In this document: positions 5,941 to 14,414 of the stretch, in pieces
Position numbering within the stretch: position 1 is the stretch's first letter
Layout of the letters: every line of letters begins with the position of its first letter
Source of the DNA: an uncultured Alphaproteobacteria bacterium
GTDB lineage: Bacteria; Pseudomonadota; Alphaproteobacteria; Rhizobiales; Hyphomicrobiaceae
DNA: 15,044 nucleotides
Reading direction: 5' to 3'
NCBI GenBank assembly: GCA_937950105.1
Contig: CALFEM010000065.1
Location: forward strand, 1-15,044
Position numbers and translations under genes: made by a program
The notes under the pieces: generated by a model
The model's input: only the letters and a program-made list of their open reading frames with translations
What the model was told of the DNA's origin: nothing
The model's database searches: none

Positions 5941-8900
5941 CGAGCCATCGATCCCGGTTTCGGGCCCGGTATCGGGCAACGCCGAGCGCGCGCCGGGCCG
6001 CAGCGGAGCGGCATCGGAGCCCGTGCATGCGATCGATCGTGCGGCAGCCGGCCAAGCCGTTCGTAAACGTGGCCTGACCGCCGCGGTGCCGCGCGGGGTG
6101 CAAGTGGCGCGAAGTTGGCCACTGTGGCGGCGACTCGCGCTCGGAGGCGTGATCGCCGCCGCTGCCGTCACGTTGCGGCAGTTCATCGACGAACCGCTCA
6201 CCGACCAGCACCTCTATGCCACCTTGCTTCCTGCGGTTGCGATGGCTGCAGTGCTGGGTCGCCGGTCCGCCGGACTTCTGGTGGTGGGAGTCGCGGCGGC
6301 GCTGACCCATGTCTTCATCGCACCGCTCGCTCTCGTCACCGACTGGCTGACGCTGGCCGCGTTCGTCATCGGATCGCTGGTGATCGTCGCCGCGGCTGGA
6401 GTCCTGCATGCGGCGCTCGACGAACTCGAGGAGCGCAAGGCCGCCGACGCTTCGACCGCAGCGCAATCGCAACTTGCCGCCATCGTCGAGTCGACCAGCG
6501 ATGCCGTCATCGGCTTCGACAACACGGGCCGCATCTTCAGCTGGAACCCGGCCGCCGAACGGCTGTTCGGCTACACCGCGGACGAGGCGATCGGACGCAA
6601 TGCCGACCTGCTCGTCGCGCCGCTCGGCCAGATTCCGTCGGGAGAAACCGCGCGCGGCGCCCTCGATCTGGCGCTCGGCGGCGAACGGTTCGCCAGCGAT
6701 ACGCGGCGGGTGGCGAAGGACGGCACGGTGATCGATGTGGCGCTGACGGCAACACAGATCCGTGACCGCGAAGGTCGCGTGCTCGGCGTATCGGCGATCA
6801 TGCGCGACATCCGCGAACGACGCCGGTCGGAGCTGGCATTGCGGCAGAGCGAGGATCGCTTGCAGCGCTTCGTGACGGATGCGCCGGCGGCCATTGCAAT
6901 GCTGGATCGCGGTATGAACTATATCGCCGCCAGCCGGCGATGGGTCGACGCCTACGGCCTCGACCCGGCGAACTTCATCGGCCGCTTCCACTCCGAGCTG
7001 CACCCCGACCTGCCACCTCATTACAAGGACGTTCACAAGCGCGCTCTGGCCGGAGAGGTTGTCCGCGCCGAAGAAGAATTCCTGCCTCTGCGCGACGGCA
7101 CCCTGCGCTGGGTCCGCTGGGAGGTTCGCCCCTGGCACGAGGCGGACGGAAATGTCGGTGGCATCGTCATTCTCAGCGATGACGTGACCGCGCGCGTCGA
7201 AATGGTTCGGGATCTGCGCGAAAGCCGGCAGAATCTCGCCCGCGCGCAGTCGATCGGCCGTATCGGCAGTTGGCGGCTCGACGTGACGCGCAATGCGCTC
7301 GACTGGTCGGAGGAAAACCATCGCATTTTCGGCGTCCGGCCCGGGAAGCCGATGAGCTATGACGGCTTTCTCGCGATCGTACATCCGGACGACCGGGCCT
7401 TTGTCGACGAGGCATGGAAGCGGGCCCTGGCGGGCGAGGCCTATGACATCGAGCACCGGATCGTCGTCGACGGCGCCATCCGCTGGGTGCGCGAACGCGC
7501 CGAGCTGGAGTTCGGTCCGCAAGGCCGGCTGCTCGGCGGCTTCGGTACCACCCAGGACATCACGGAGAAGAAGGAAGCCGAGGCGAGGCTGGCGGAACGC
7601 GAGGCGCAGTTGCGGTTTGCGCTGAGCGGTGCACGCGCCGCCGCCTGGCGGTGGAACATCCGCACGGGTGAGCAGCAGTGGTCACCTGAGGGTTACGTTC
7701 TGCACGGTCGCGATCCGGCGCTCGGCTCGCCGAGCTACGCCGACTGGATGTCCTGCCTGCACCCCGACGATCGCGTCCCGCTCGAAGACGTGCTCGCCCG
7801 GGCCGCCAAGCAGTCGGACCCGAGCTTTCGCAGCGAGTATCGCGTCATCCTGCCGTCGGGCGAAGTGCGCTGGCTCGCCTCGCTCGGACGCATCGAATTC
7901 GGCGCCGATGGTGCCGCTATCAGCATGTCGGGCATCAATCTCGACGTAACCGAGCGGCGCAGGACGCAGGAAGCATTGGCGCTCGCCAAACAGCAGCTCG
8001 AAGCTCACATCGATAACTCGCCACTGGCCGTCATCGAGTTCGACCGCGAGTTTCGTGTCGTGCGCTGGTCGGCGGGCGCCGAGCGGCTGTTCGGTTGGTC
8101 GGCGGCGGAGGTCTGCGGCAAGCTCGTCACCGATCTGCGCTGGGTCCACGAAGCCGACAGCGTCGCCGTCACAGACATCATGGAGCGCATGAAGACCGGA
8201 GACAGCTTCCGCAACGTCACCGTCAATCGCAACTATCGCAAGGACGGCTCCATCGCCGACTGTCAGTGGTACAACTCCGCCGTCTACGATGCGCAGGGCA
8301 ACCTCGCCTCGATCCTCAGTTCTGTACTCGACGTGACGGAGCGCAATCGCGCCGAGCGCGAGTTGCGCAAGAGCGAAGAGCGCCTGCGCATGTCGACAGA
8401 GGCGGGTGGTATCGGGACGTTCACCGTCGACGTGCCGAGCGGGAACGCGGAGTTCTCTCCCGAAACCTCCGTCATGGTCGGTTTTCCCGCCATGTCCGGT
8501 GCGCCCATCTCGGAAGTTTTCGCGCGGGTGCATCGCGACGATCTGGCGATGGTGCGCCAGCACTACGAGGCGGCGCTCGATCCGTTGCGGGGGGGCCACC
8601 TGCGCGTCGAGTTGAGGTTCGTTCAGCCCGGTGGCGCAGTCCGCTGGATGACGTGGAGCGGCAGGGTCGAGTTCACTGACGAGGACAACGCTCGCCGGCC
8701 GTTGCGGCTGCTCGGCATCTGCGCCGATACGACGGAACGGCGTCAAGTGCTCGAGGAGCTGCGGCTCGCGAAGGAAGACCTGGAGCGGCGGGTGGCCGAG
8801 CGCACGGCCGAGCTGCAGGATGCGATGCAGCGGCGCCAGGAAGCCCAGGAGGCCCTCGCCCACTCGCAGCGGCTCGAAGCGCTCGGCCGTCTCGCCGGTG

Positions 8901-10000
8901 GACTGACGCACGACTTCAACAACACACTCGCGGCGATCGGCGCCCATATCGAGCTGGCGGCCGCACGCACACCGGATGAACTGGCGCGTGACTATCTCGG
9001 CAAGGCGCTCGACGCTGTCGCGTCGAGCGCAGGGCTCAACTTGCGGCTGCTGAGCTTCACACGCCGCAAGGCGCTGCCGCGCGAGGTGGTCGACACCCGC
9101 CAGGTTCTCGCCAATTCCGTCGAGATGGTGCGGCGGACGATCGATGGCGGAATAACCCTGACTGCAGATATTGACGACGACCTCTGGCCGACGATCGTCG
9201 ATGTGAGCGAGGTGCAAAGTGCGATGCTCAATCTCGCGATCAACGCGTGCGACGCCATGAGGGACGGTGGCACCCTCAGCATCCGGGTCGAGAACGCTGT
9301 CGTCGGTGCGTCGCCGGATGACGCGCAACTCGAAGGCAACTCCGCTTCGGGCGGACAATTCGTGCGCGTGGTCGTTGCTGACGACGGCGAAGGCATGTCT
9401 CCAGAGGTGCTGGCGCGGGCCGGCGAGCCGTTCTTCACCACCAAAAGCGTCTCGAAGGGGACCGGGCTCGGCCTCAACAGTGTGCGCGAATTCGTGCGGG
9501 CGATCGGCGGCTTCATGACCATCCGCAGCCAGCTCGGCAAGGGGACTGTGGTCGCGATCTACCTGCCATCGGCAGTCGGGCAGCAACCGCAACATCATCT
9601 GCCTGCCGATCGCTCGATCGTTTCTCTCGGGGATGGCGAGACCGTGCTGCTGGTCGAGGACGACGAGCGCGTGCTGGAAGCGACGCACGCTCTCATCGAG
9701 GGACTCGGCTATGCGGTCATCGATGCGCGCAGCGGCGAGGAAGCACTGCGACTTCTGGCGTCCGACGCGCATGTCGCCGTCGTGTTGAGCGATGTCGTCA
9801 TGCCCGGCCAGATTTCGGGCTACGACGTGGCGAGGACCGTCAAGCGTGACCACCCGAACGTCGGTATGGTGCTCGCCTCGGGCTATGATGCCGAAGAGCA
9901 GCGCGGGTCAGAAGCCGTGCCGGGGGTTCGATCGCTGCGCAAGCCGTTCACGCGCGCCGCGGTCGCCGAAGTGTTGCGCAAGGCTATGGCGCCGGGCTGA
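5933..10000 (+). CDS. Membrane hybrid histidine kinase with six PAS domains
   Basis: This 1355-residue sensor would autophosphorylate on histidine and pass the phosphate to a receiver. The order is: basic N-tail (1-65); DUF4118/KdpD-like membrane region with several helices (about 66-162); six PAS domains (about 178-296, 305-421, 440-545, 558-674, 685-803, 813-935), several of the PAS_3 type with HPDDR-like motifs; coiled coil (935-985); HisKA with His993 in GGLTHDFNN; HATPase with N-box Asn1104, DDGEGM near 1150, FFTTK and GTGLGL at 1176-1181; and a receiver with acidic pair in VEDDER (1241-1246), phospho-acceptor Asp1287 and Lys1337. All key residues are present. TTG 5933 is supported by AGGGAGG 8 nt upstream; no in-frame ATG occurs before residue 103. 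Its 3' end overlaps the convergent response-regulator gene by 17 nt. No HPt domain is present. The signal is unknown; PAS cofactors cannot be told from sequence. Confidence 0.93.
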   Translation: MRHEPSIPVSGPVSGNAERAPGRSGAASEPVHAIDRAAAGQAVRKRGLTAAVPRGVQVARSWPLWRRLALGGVIAAAAVTLRQFIDEPLTDQHLYATLLPAVAMAAVLGRRSAGLLVVGVAAALTHVFIAPLALVTDWLTLAAFVIGSLVIVAAAGVLHAALDELEERKAADASTAAQSQLAAIVESTSDAVIGFDNTGRIFSWNPAAERLFGYTADEAIGRNADLLVAPLGQIPSGETARGALDLALGGERFASDTRRVAKDGTVIDVALTATQIRDREGRVLGVSAIMRDIRERRRSELALRQSEDRLQRFVTDAPAAIAMLDRGMNYIAASRRWVDAYGLDPANFIGRFHSELHPDLPPHYKDVHKRALAGEVVRAEEEFLPLRDGTLRWVRWEVRPWHEADGNVGGIVILSDDVTARVEMVRDLRESRQNLARAQSIGRIGSWRLDVTRNALDWSEENHRIFGVRPGKPMSYDGFLAIVHPDDRAFVDEAWKRALAGEAYDIEHRIVVDGAIRWVRERAELEFGPQGRLLGGFGTTQDITEKKEAEARLAEREAQLRFALSGARAAAWRWNIRTGEQQWSPEGYVLHGRDPALGSPSYADWMSCLHPDDRVPLEDVLARAAKQSDPSFRSEYRVILPSGEVRWLASLGRIEFGADGAAISMSGINLDVTERRRTQEALALAKQQLEAHIDNSPLAVIEFDREFRVVRWSAGAERLFGWSAAEVCGKLVTDLRWVHEADSVAVTDIMERMKTGDSFRNVTVNRNYRKDGSIADCQWYNSAVYDAQGNLASILSSVLDVTERNRAERELRKSEERLRMSTEAGGIGTFTVDVPSGNAEFSPETSVMVGFPAMSGAPISEVFARVHRDDLAMVRQHYEAALDPLRGGHLRVELRFVQPGGAVRWMTWSGRVEFTDEDNARRPLRLLGICADTTERRQVLEELRLAKEDLERRVAERTAELQDAMQRRQEAQEALAHSQRLEALGRLAGGLTHDFNNTLAAIGAHIELAAARTPDELARDYLGKALDAVASSAGLNLRLLSFTRRKALPREVVDTRQVLANSVEMVRRTIDGGITLTADIDDDLWPTIVDVSEVQSAMLNLAINACDAMRDGGTLSIRVENAVVGASPDDAQLEGNSASGGQFVRVVVADDGEGMSPEVLARAGEPFFTTKSVSKGTGLGLNSVREFVRAIGGFMTIRSQLGKGTVVAIYLPSAVGQQPQHHLPADRSIVSLGDGETVLLVEDDERVLEATHALIEGLGYAVIDARSGEEALRLLASDAHVAVVLSDVVMPGQISGYDVARTVKRDHPNVGMVLASGYDAEEQRGSEAVPGVRSLRKPFTRAAVAEVLRKAMAPG

Positions 10001-10742
10001 CGCGCGTCACCGGTGCCGCGAACACATAGCCGACGCGCCACACGGTCTTGATGATGCGTGGATTGGCGATGTCCGGCTCGATCTTCTTGCGCAGGCGCGC
10101 GATGTGGCCGTCGAGCGTGCGATCGGTCGGCGACCACAGGCGGCCCTTGGTCATCATGGTCAACTCGTCGCGTGACAGCACGCGCATGGGGTTGCGCAGG
10201 AACGCGATCAGCAGATCGAACTCGGCGTCGGTCAGATCGAGGCGTTCTCCGCTCGAGGTTCGCACCGAGCGCTGCTTGACGTCGGTCACGCCGACCTCGC
10301 ACTCGTAGGTTTCCGCCGCCTCGCCGTGATCGTTCGCCTCGTTCGAACGCTCGAGTTCATAACGGCGCAGCACCGAGTGGATGCGCATCAGGACTTCGCG
10401 GATGTGGAACGGTTTGACGATGTAGTCGTCGGCGCCATGCTCGAGCCCGGTGACACGATCGACCGGATGGGTGAGCGCCGTGATCATCACGATCGGCACG
10501 TTGCGCTTGGCGCGGATCTCGCGGGCGAGCTGCAGACCGTTCTCCTCGCCGAGCAGGAGGTCGAGCGTGATCAACTCAATCGGTGGTTGCCGGTCGAGTC
10601 GGGCGAGCAGGGCGGCCTTGTTGCCGGCTTCGCTGACGATGAAGCCACCTTCGGCCTCGAGGCCGCTGCGCAGCGCCGAGCGCACGGAAGGCTGGTCGTC
10701 GACGATCAGAACCTGAACGGGCGGTTTGTTCGTACTGGTCAA
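9984..10742 (-). CDS. OmpR/PhoB-family DNA-binding response regulator
   Basis: The product is a 252-residue two-component transcription factor. The N-terminal receiver (about 9-125) has acidic residues Asp15-Asp16, phospho-acceptor Asp61 in ITLDLLLG, Thr88/Ala89 in MITAL and Lys110 in DYIVKPF. The C-terminal winged helix (about 150-245) shows LDLTDAEFDLLIAFLRNP, the recognition-helix region RTLDGHIARLRKKIE, and the wing IIKTVWRVGYVF. The start is TTG 10742, with GAGG about 8 nt upstream; no ATG is available before the receiver core. The gene is convergent with the hybrid kinase and their ends overlap by 17 nt, so they are not cotranscribed, but partnership is plausible. The kinase's own receiver might instead act alone or divert phosphate. 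A candidate promoter lies in the AT-rich gap upstream. Target genes are unknown. Confidence 0.95.
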   Translation of the reverse strand: MTSTNKPPVQVLIVDDQPSVRSALRSGLEAEGGFIVSEAGNKAALLARLDRQPPIELITLDLLLGEENGLQLAREIRAKRNVPIVMITALTHPVDRVTGLEHGADDYIVKPFHIREVLMRIHSVLRRYELERSNEANDHGEAAETYECEVGVTDVKQRSVRTSSGERLDLTDAEFDLLIAFLRNPMRVLSRDELTMMTKGRLWSPTDRTLDGHIARLRKKIEPDIANPRIIKTVWRVGYVFAAPVTRVSPAP

Positions 10743-10780
10743 AGTGCGGGCCTCGTTTTGCTGAGTGACCGCGTCAAAGA

Positions 10781-10809
10781 AATATCATTTAATCTTCATT
10801 CCACGCCAA
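10781..10809 (-). promoter_or_regulatory. Candidate sigma-70-type promoter for the response regulator
   Basis: On the minus strand TTGGCG (10809-10804) and GATATT (10786-10781) are separated by 17 nt, each matching 4 of 6 consensus bases. They lie in the most AT-rich patch of the region, about 40 nt before the TTG start. This would let the regulator be expressed apart from the cyclase gene upstream. It is a prediction by eye. Confidence 0.4.
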
Positions 10810-10818
10810 CGGAGCGTC

Positions 10819-10834
10819 CTTGAGATCGGTCAAG
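10819..10834. promoter_or_regulatory. Short inverted repeat upstream of the response regulator
   Basis: CTTGA-GATCGG-TCAAG is a perfect 5-bp inverted repeat with a 6-nt spacer, lying upstream of the predicted -35 element and 7 nt beyond the cyclase stop. It could be a dimer binding site or a weak hairpin at the end of the cyclase transcript. Such short repeats also arise by chance. Confidence 0.25.
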
Positions 10835-10840
10835 CCTCTG

Positions 10841-12181
10841 CTAACGCAAGGGCGAGTGTTCGTCGAGGCCAGAAGCACGTGCCGGAACATTGCGTGGACC
10901 GATCAGATAGTAGGTTTCGCGCACGCCGACGCCCTTGATGTCCAGCTCGCCGCGGCTTTCGAGTTCGAAGAGAGTCACGAGGCGTTCGCGGCATTCCGGG
11001 CAGACGTGGACGCGCCCCGGCGTGCTGCGATTTTCGAGCCGCGCGGCGAGGTTCACAGTGTCTCCCCACACGTCGTAACTGAACTTCTGCGAACCGATTA
11101 CGCCGGCCATCACAGGACCGGTGGCGATGCCGATGCGCAATTGAACATCGATCCCGGTGTCGTTGCGCAGCTTCTCGATCGCGCGCAGCATGTCGAGCGC
11201 GAGCCGGGCCACGCGCACCGTCGGTTGCTCCACGGGCAACGGCACGCCGGCGGCTGCCATGTAGGCGTCGCCGATGGTCTTGATCTTTTCGACGCCATGG
11301 CGCCGTGCCAGAGCGTCGAACTCCAGCACGATGCGATTGAGCAGCGCCACCACCTGCGCGGCGCCGAGTTCGCGCGCCAGCGGCACGAAGCCCGAGATGT
11401 CGGAGAAGAGGATGGCGGTTTCCGCGAACGTGTCGGCGATGGGCTCGTCGGGCCGCAGCTTCAGCCGTTCGACGACGCTGTCGGGCAGGATGTTGCGCAG
11501 CAGCCGGTCGGTTTCGGCCTTGGCGTTCTCGACCAGACGGAAGGCATACCAGACTGTCACGCCGATCAGACCGAAGGCGGTGATCGCGCTCTGCGTGTAG
11601 AGGTCGTTGAGGATGCGCGGGTCGGCCCGGATCAGGGCGAGTTCCGGTGGATGCGCGAACCACGTGTAGAGGTGCAGCACGAGCCCGCCGACCGCGACCG
11701 ACAGCGCCAGCCCGATGCGCGCCAGACCGAACACGAAGAATGGTGCCGCCGCGCCGATCACGAACATCAGCGGTGTACCGCCGTTGCGGCCGAGGTAGGC
11801 GCTGATGGTGGTGAGGGCGACGAACTCCGTGATGACGATCAGCAGCCCGCCGGCGATGTCGTTGATGCGGTGCGCGAGCGGCACCAGGGCGACGACCGCG
11901 GCGATGACGAGGTTGATGACGACGAGCGGGCGATACTGCGCGCCCTCGGTCAGGCCGTACTGCAGCGCGAACCCGACCGTGGTCAGGATCACGAGATAGG
12001 CGAACATGTTGAGGATCATCAGCCGGCGCTTGATGTCCGGGGCATAGCCGTGCGTGCCCGCCTCGGCGAGGCGTCCGAGCGGGGCGAGAATGGCAGCGAC
12101 GCCGGGCACTCTGGCGAGGCGCCGGAGCCTTGCTGCCGTTACTCGCAACGTGCGCATCGAAAAACGGTCCCCACTGCTCAT
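10841..12181 (-). CDS. Membrane class III adenylate cyclase
   Basis: This enzyme makes cAMP from ATP with two bound metal ions. Taking ATG 12181 as residue 1 gives 446 residues; GTG 12277 adds an arginine-rich stretch that looks untranslated, and ATG 12157 (GGGGA about 10 nt upstream) is a good alternative. The N-terminal half has about six hydrophobic helices (residues about 50-215). The C-terminal cyclase domain (about 245-420) contains the metal aspartates Asp261 (ILFSDISGF) and Asp305 (KIKTIGDAYM). It also has the adenine-selecting lysine of KIKT with Asp370 (YDVWGDTVN), and Asn377 and Arg381 (NLAARLE) for transition-state binding. The Lys/Asp pair indicates ATP rather than GTP. The gene lies between a Crp-like regulator upstream and an OmpR regulator downstream on the same strand. 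The hydrophobic sensor part resembles no ligand domain I can name. Confidence 0.94.
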   Translation of the reverse strand: MSSGDRFSMRTLRVTAARLRRLARVPGVAAILAPLGRLAEAGTHGYAPDIKRRLMILNMFAYLVILTTVGFALQYGLTEGAQYRPLVVINLVIAAVVALVPLAHRINDIAGGLLIVITEFVALTTISAYLGRNGGTPLMFVIGAAAPFFVFGLARIGLALSVAVGGLVLHLYTWFAHPPELALIRADPRILNDLYTQSAITAFGLIGVTVWYAFRLVENAKAETDRLLRNILPDSVVERLKLRPDEPIADTFAETAILFSDISGFVPLARELGAAQVVALLNRIVLEFDALARRHGVEKIKTIGDAYMAAAGVPLPVEQPTVRVARLALDMLRAIEKLRNDTGIDVQLRIGIATGPVMAGVIGSQKFSYDVWGDTVNLAARLENRSTPGRVHVCPECRERLVTLFELESRGELDIKGVGVRETYYLIGPRNVPARASGLDEHSPLR

Positions 12182-12197
12182 CGGGCGTGCGTGACAG

Positions 12198-12218
12198 GGC
12201 GGCCCGGATCGGTCCGCC
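12198..12218 (-). other. GC-rich hairpin between crp-like and cyclase genes
   Basis: GGCGGCCCG and CGGTCCGCC flank a 3-nt loop and form a 9-bp stem with one mismatch. It lies in the 120-nt gap between the two minus-strand genes, 17 nt before the chosen cyclase start. It has no T run. It may attenuate or tune cyclase expression, or be incidental in GC-rich DNA. Confidence 0.3.
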
Positions 12219-12301
12219 GCGCGCCGCCAGACGATAGCACGTGACGGCGCGAGTCTCCCGGAGGCGCGGGTGGCCACCGGATTAAGCTCTGTGCAGCGAT
12301 A

Positions 12302-13000
12302 TCAATCGACGCCAGCCGTCAGGATCAGCTCGGCAAGGTCGCAGCTCAGCTTGTTGCCCTGCCGGGTTATCGCACCGCTGGCTTCGAGCATCGACAGCGC
12401 GGTATTGACCTTCGGGCGGCTGGCGCCGATCAGCAGCGCGAGTTCGCCCTGCGACATGCCGAGATCGATGCTGACGCTTCCTTCGCTGGCGTCCGGTTTC
12501 TTCTGGCGCGCGGCAGCGAGGAAGAAGCGTGCCAGCCGCACTTCGATCGGGAACAGCGCGATCGCCTCGAGCTGCTGGTCGGCTTCACGGATACGTCGGC
12601 AGAGGAAGCGGACGACGGCGTCGACGAGATGCGGCCGCGTTTCGGCGAGGCGCATGAACGCCGCGCGCCCGAGGCTCATGGCCTGCGTCTTGACGACGGC
12701 GGTGGCGTCCGCCGTGCGCGGGCCGCTGTCGAGCATGGCGATCTCGCCGAACACGGCTCCGGGCTCGGCGTGCGCGAACGACAGTTCGCGTCCCTCCGCC
12801 GTCAGCACCGACAGGCGAACGCGCCCCGCCGTCACCAGGTAGATGTCGCGGCCCGCGTCGCCCCGGGTGAAGATCACCTGCCCGGCGTCGAACGACACCT
12901 CGCGCATCTCCTGCAGCAGGGCCCGGCGATCCGAATCATCGAGCGGTTCGAACAGCGGCGCCTGCCGCAGCAACGTCAGCATTTTCTCGTCGAGGGCCAT
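12302..13000 (-). CDS. Crp/Fnr-family transcription regulator
   Basis: The product is a 232-residue regulator with an N-terminal cyclic-nucleotide-binding fold (about 15-125), a dimer helix (about 125-150) and a C-terminal helix-turn-helix (about 180-207, LGMSQGELALLIGASRPKVNTAL). The phosphate-binding cassette FGEIAMLDSGPRTADATA keeps Glu86 and Arg95-Thr96, corresponding to Glu72 and Arg82-Ser83 of E. coli CRP, so cAMP or cGMP binding is credible. There is no cluster of N-terminal cysteines as in Fnr. It reads from ATG 13000, though the ribosome site is weak. The adenylate cyclase gene follows 120 nt downstream on the same strand, which suggests that the pair form a local cAMP circuit. The recognition helix (ASRPKVN) differs from CRP, so its DNA target probably differs too. 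Confidence 0.93.
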   Translation of the reverse strand: MALDEKMLTLLRQAPLFEPLDDSDRRALLQEMREVSFDAGQVIFTRGDAGRDIYLVTAGRVRLSVLTAEGRELSFAHAEPGAVFGEIAMLDSGPRTADATAVVKTQAMSLGRAAFMRLAETRPHLVDAVVRFLCRRIREADQQLEAIALFPIEVRLARFFLAAARQKKPDASEGSVSIDLGMSQGELALLIGASRPKVNTALSMLEASGAITRQGNKLSCDLAELILTAGVD

Positions 13001-13293
13001 CGGGAAACCATCGTTTGAAACCTATGGGGAGGGCGGATCGGCTCGGAGGCGGACACCAGCCTCGCACAGGATGATCCTGACAGAAAACGCATCTTCGCGC
13101 CTGTTCCCGGCGAAACGTGGCGGATGCGGAACCAGCAGGTTGTGGACGGGCGGTCGCGCGGCCGGGTAGCACGAGCGTCCGACAGACGAGCGGCCCGCGC
13201 GGCCCTTGCCTTTCCGCTCGCCTCTGCGGCATGCTCCGCGCCGCATGCACGGGCGCCGGCAGGTTGCCGGGCACGCCCTGATCCGGAGACTCC
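13001..13293. other. Divergent intergenic region between crp-like gene and maf
   Basis: These 293 bp separate the minus-strand Crp-like gene from plus-strand maf and must hold promoters for both directions. I found no clear CRP-type palindrome (TGTGA-N6-TCACA) or -35/-10 pair. No infA, which often precedes maf in related genomes, is encoded here. Confidence 0.4.
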
Positions 13294-14028
13294 ATGACCT
13301 CCCTTCTGAACGTCCTGCGCCGAACCGAAGGCCCGCGCCGGCAGACGCTGCGGCAGGACATGGCGCGGGCGCGCGCCGCCGCGCCCGCCGAGCCGACGCA
13401 GCCGAAGCTGGTGCTGGCGAGCGGCAGTCCGCGACGGCTCATGCTGCTGTCGCAGGTCGGCGTGACGCCGGACGCGGTGCGCCCGGCCTCCATCGACGAG
13501 ACGCCGAAGCGCGGCGAGATGCCGAGAGGGCTGGTGGCGCGGCTGGCACGGGCCAAGGCCGAGGAAGCGCGCGACCAGATCGCCGACGATCGCAGCATCG
13601 CCGATGCGCACGTTCTGGCGGCCGATACCATCGTCTCGGTCGGCCGGCGCGTGCTGATGAAGCCGCAGTACGTCGAGGAGGCGATCGCCTCGCTGCAACT
13701 GCTGTCGGGGCGCGCCCATCGCGTGCTGACCGGGCTCTGCCTCATCACGCCGGATGACAAGCTGCGCACCAAGATCGTGGATACGCGCGTTCGCTTCAAG
13801 CATCTGTCGCGGGCCGAGATCGAGGCCTACATCGCCTCGCGCGAATGGCGCGGCAAGGCCGGCGGCTATGCCATCCAGGGCCTCGCCGGTTCGTTCGTGC
13901 AGCGCATCGTCGGCTCGTACACGAACGTCGTCGGGCTGCCGCTGACCGAAGTGACGACAATGCTCGTCGGCGAAGGTTTCCCCGTGCACTTCAACTGGGC
14001 ACGGGCCGCTGATCTCGAGCCGGAATGA
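13294..14028 (+). CDS. maf: Maf-family nucleoside triphosphate pyrophosphatase
   Basis: Maf proteins hydrolyse non-canonical or pyrimidine nucleoside triphosphates to monophosphates and pyrophosphate, limiting mutagenic precursors. The core begins at [15 protein letters not shown] (about residue 38), followed by DETP, the metal/catalytic [10 protein letters not shown], and [16 protein letters not shown] then [11 protein letters not shown] near the end. The GGYAIQG and NVVGLPL form is that of the YhdE (dTTP/UTP) subgroup rather than YceF. ATG 13294 has CGGAG 5 nt upstream and gives 244 residues, about 35 more than a typical Maf. The extra N-terminal segment is basic and Ala/Pro-rich; ATG 13360 inside it would give a shorter protein. 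It is followed by yacG after 45 nt on the same strand, an order common in this group. Confidence 0.93.
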   Translation: MTSLLNVLRRTEGPRRQTLRQDMARARAAAPAEPTQPKLVLASGSPRRLMLLSQVGVTPDAVRPASIDETPKRGEMPRGLVARLARAKAEEARDQIADDRSIADAHVLAADTIVSVGRRVLMKPQYVEEAIASLQLLSGRAHRVLTGLCLITPDDKLRTKIVDTRVRFKHLSRAEIEAYIASREWRGKAGGYAIQGLAGSFVQRIVGSYTNVVGLPLTEVTTMLVGEGFPVHFNWARAADLEPE

Positions 14029-14073
14029 TGCCGGCGCCTTGCGCAGCCGCTGCTGCAACCCGATCGTGATGCC

Positions 14074-14295
14074 ATGAGTGAAAAGCCGGCCAGCGCGGGC
14101 AAGTGCCCGATCTGTTCCAAGCCGACAGTCGCCGGGTTTCGGCCGTTCTGTTCGCGCCGCTGTGCCGACGTGGACCTGTCGCGCTGGCTCGGCGGCGTCT
14201 ACGCGATTCCGGTGACAGACGCCGACGACGACGAGGACGGCGACGGTGGCGAGGTAGCGCCACAGGAGCGCGGTGGCGGGCGAAGCGATCACTGA
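14074..14295 (+). CDS. yacG: Zinc-binding DNA gyrase inhibitor YacG
   Basis: This 73-residue protein carries the YacG zinc motif: Cys11 and Cys14 (CPIC), Cys26 and Cys30 (FCSRRC), followed by the signature ADVDLSRWLGGVYAIP. In E. coli YacG binds the C-terminal part of GyrB and blocks DNA binding by gyrase. The C-terminal 25 residues are Asp/Glu/Gly-rich and probably disordered, as in many alphaproteobacterial members. It lies 45 nt after maf on the same strand and is probably in the same transcript; the ribosome site is weak. In E. coli, yacG is linked instead to coaE. Confidence 0.95.
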   Translation: MSEKPASAGKCPICSKPTVAGFRPFCSRRCADVDLSRWLGGVYAIPVTDADDDEDGDGGEVAPQERGGGRSDH

Positions 14296-14414
14296 GTGCT
14301 CCATCGCGCGCTTCCTTATCCGCCTTCGCCCGGGCCGGCCTCCGTGCAATTCCTCCGCTGCCGGTGTAGCCTCGTCGCGGGGTTGGGGCACGGGCGGCTG
14401 GGATAGCTCTCGAC

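Noticed and set aside
5828..7522. 564-residue minus-strand ORF opposite the hybrid kinase
   Set aside because: It is antisense to the membrane and PAS domains, with no family resemblance and a composition typical of a shadow frame.
7682..9853. 723-residue minus-strand ORF opposite the hybrid kinase
   Set aside because: It is antisense to intact PAS, HisKA, HATPase and receiver coding sequence; length alone is not evidence in this GC-rich DNA.
10820..12244. 474-residue plus-strand ORF opposite the adenylate cyclase
   Set aside because: The opposite strand encodes a complete cyclase with all catalytic residues; this frame is Asp/His/Arg-rich shadow sequence.
12976..14391. 471-residue minus-strand ORF opposite maf and yacG
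   Set aside because: It spans two well-recognised genes on the other strand and has no recognisable domain.
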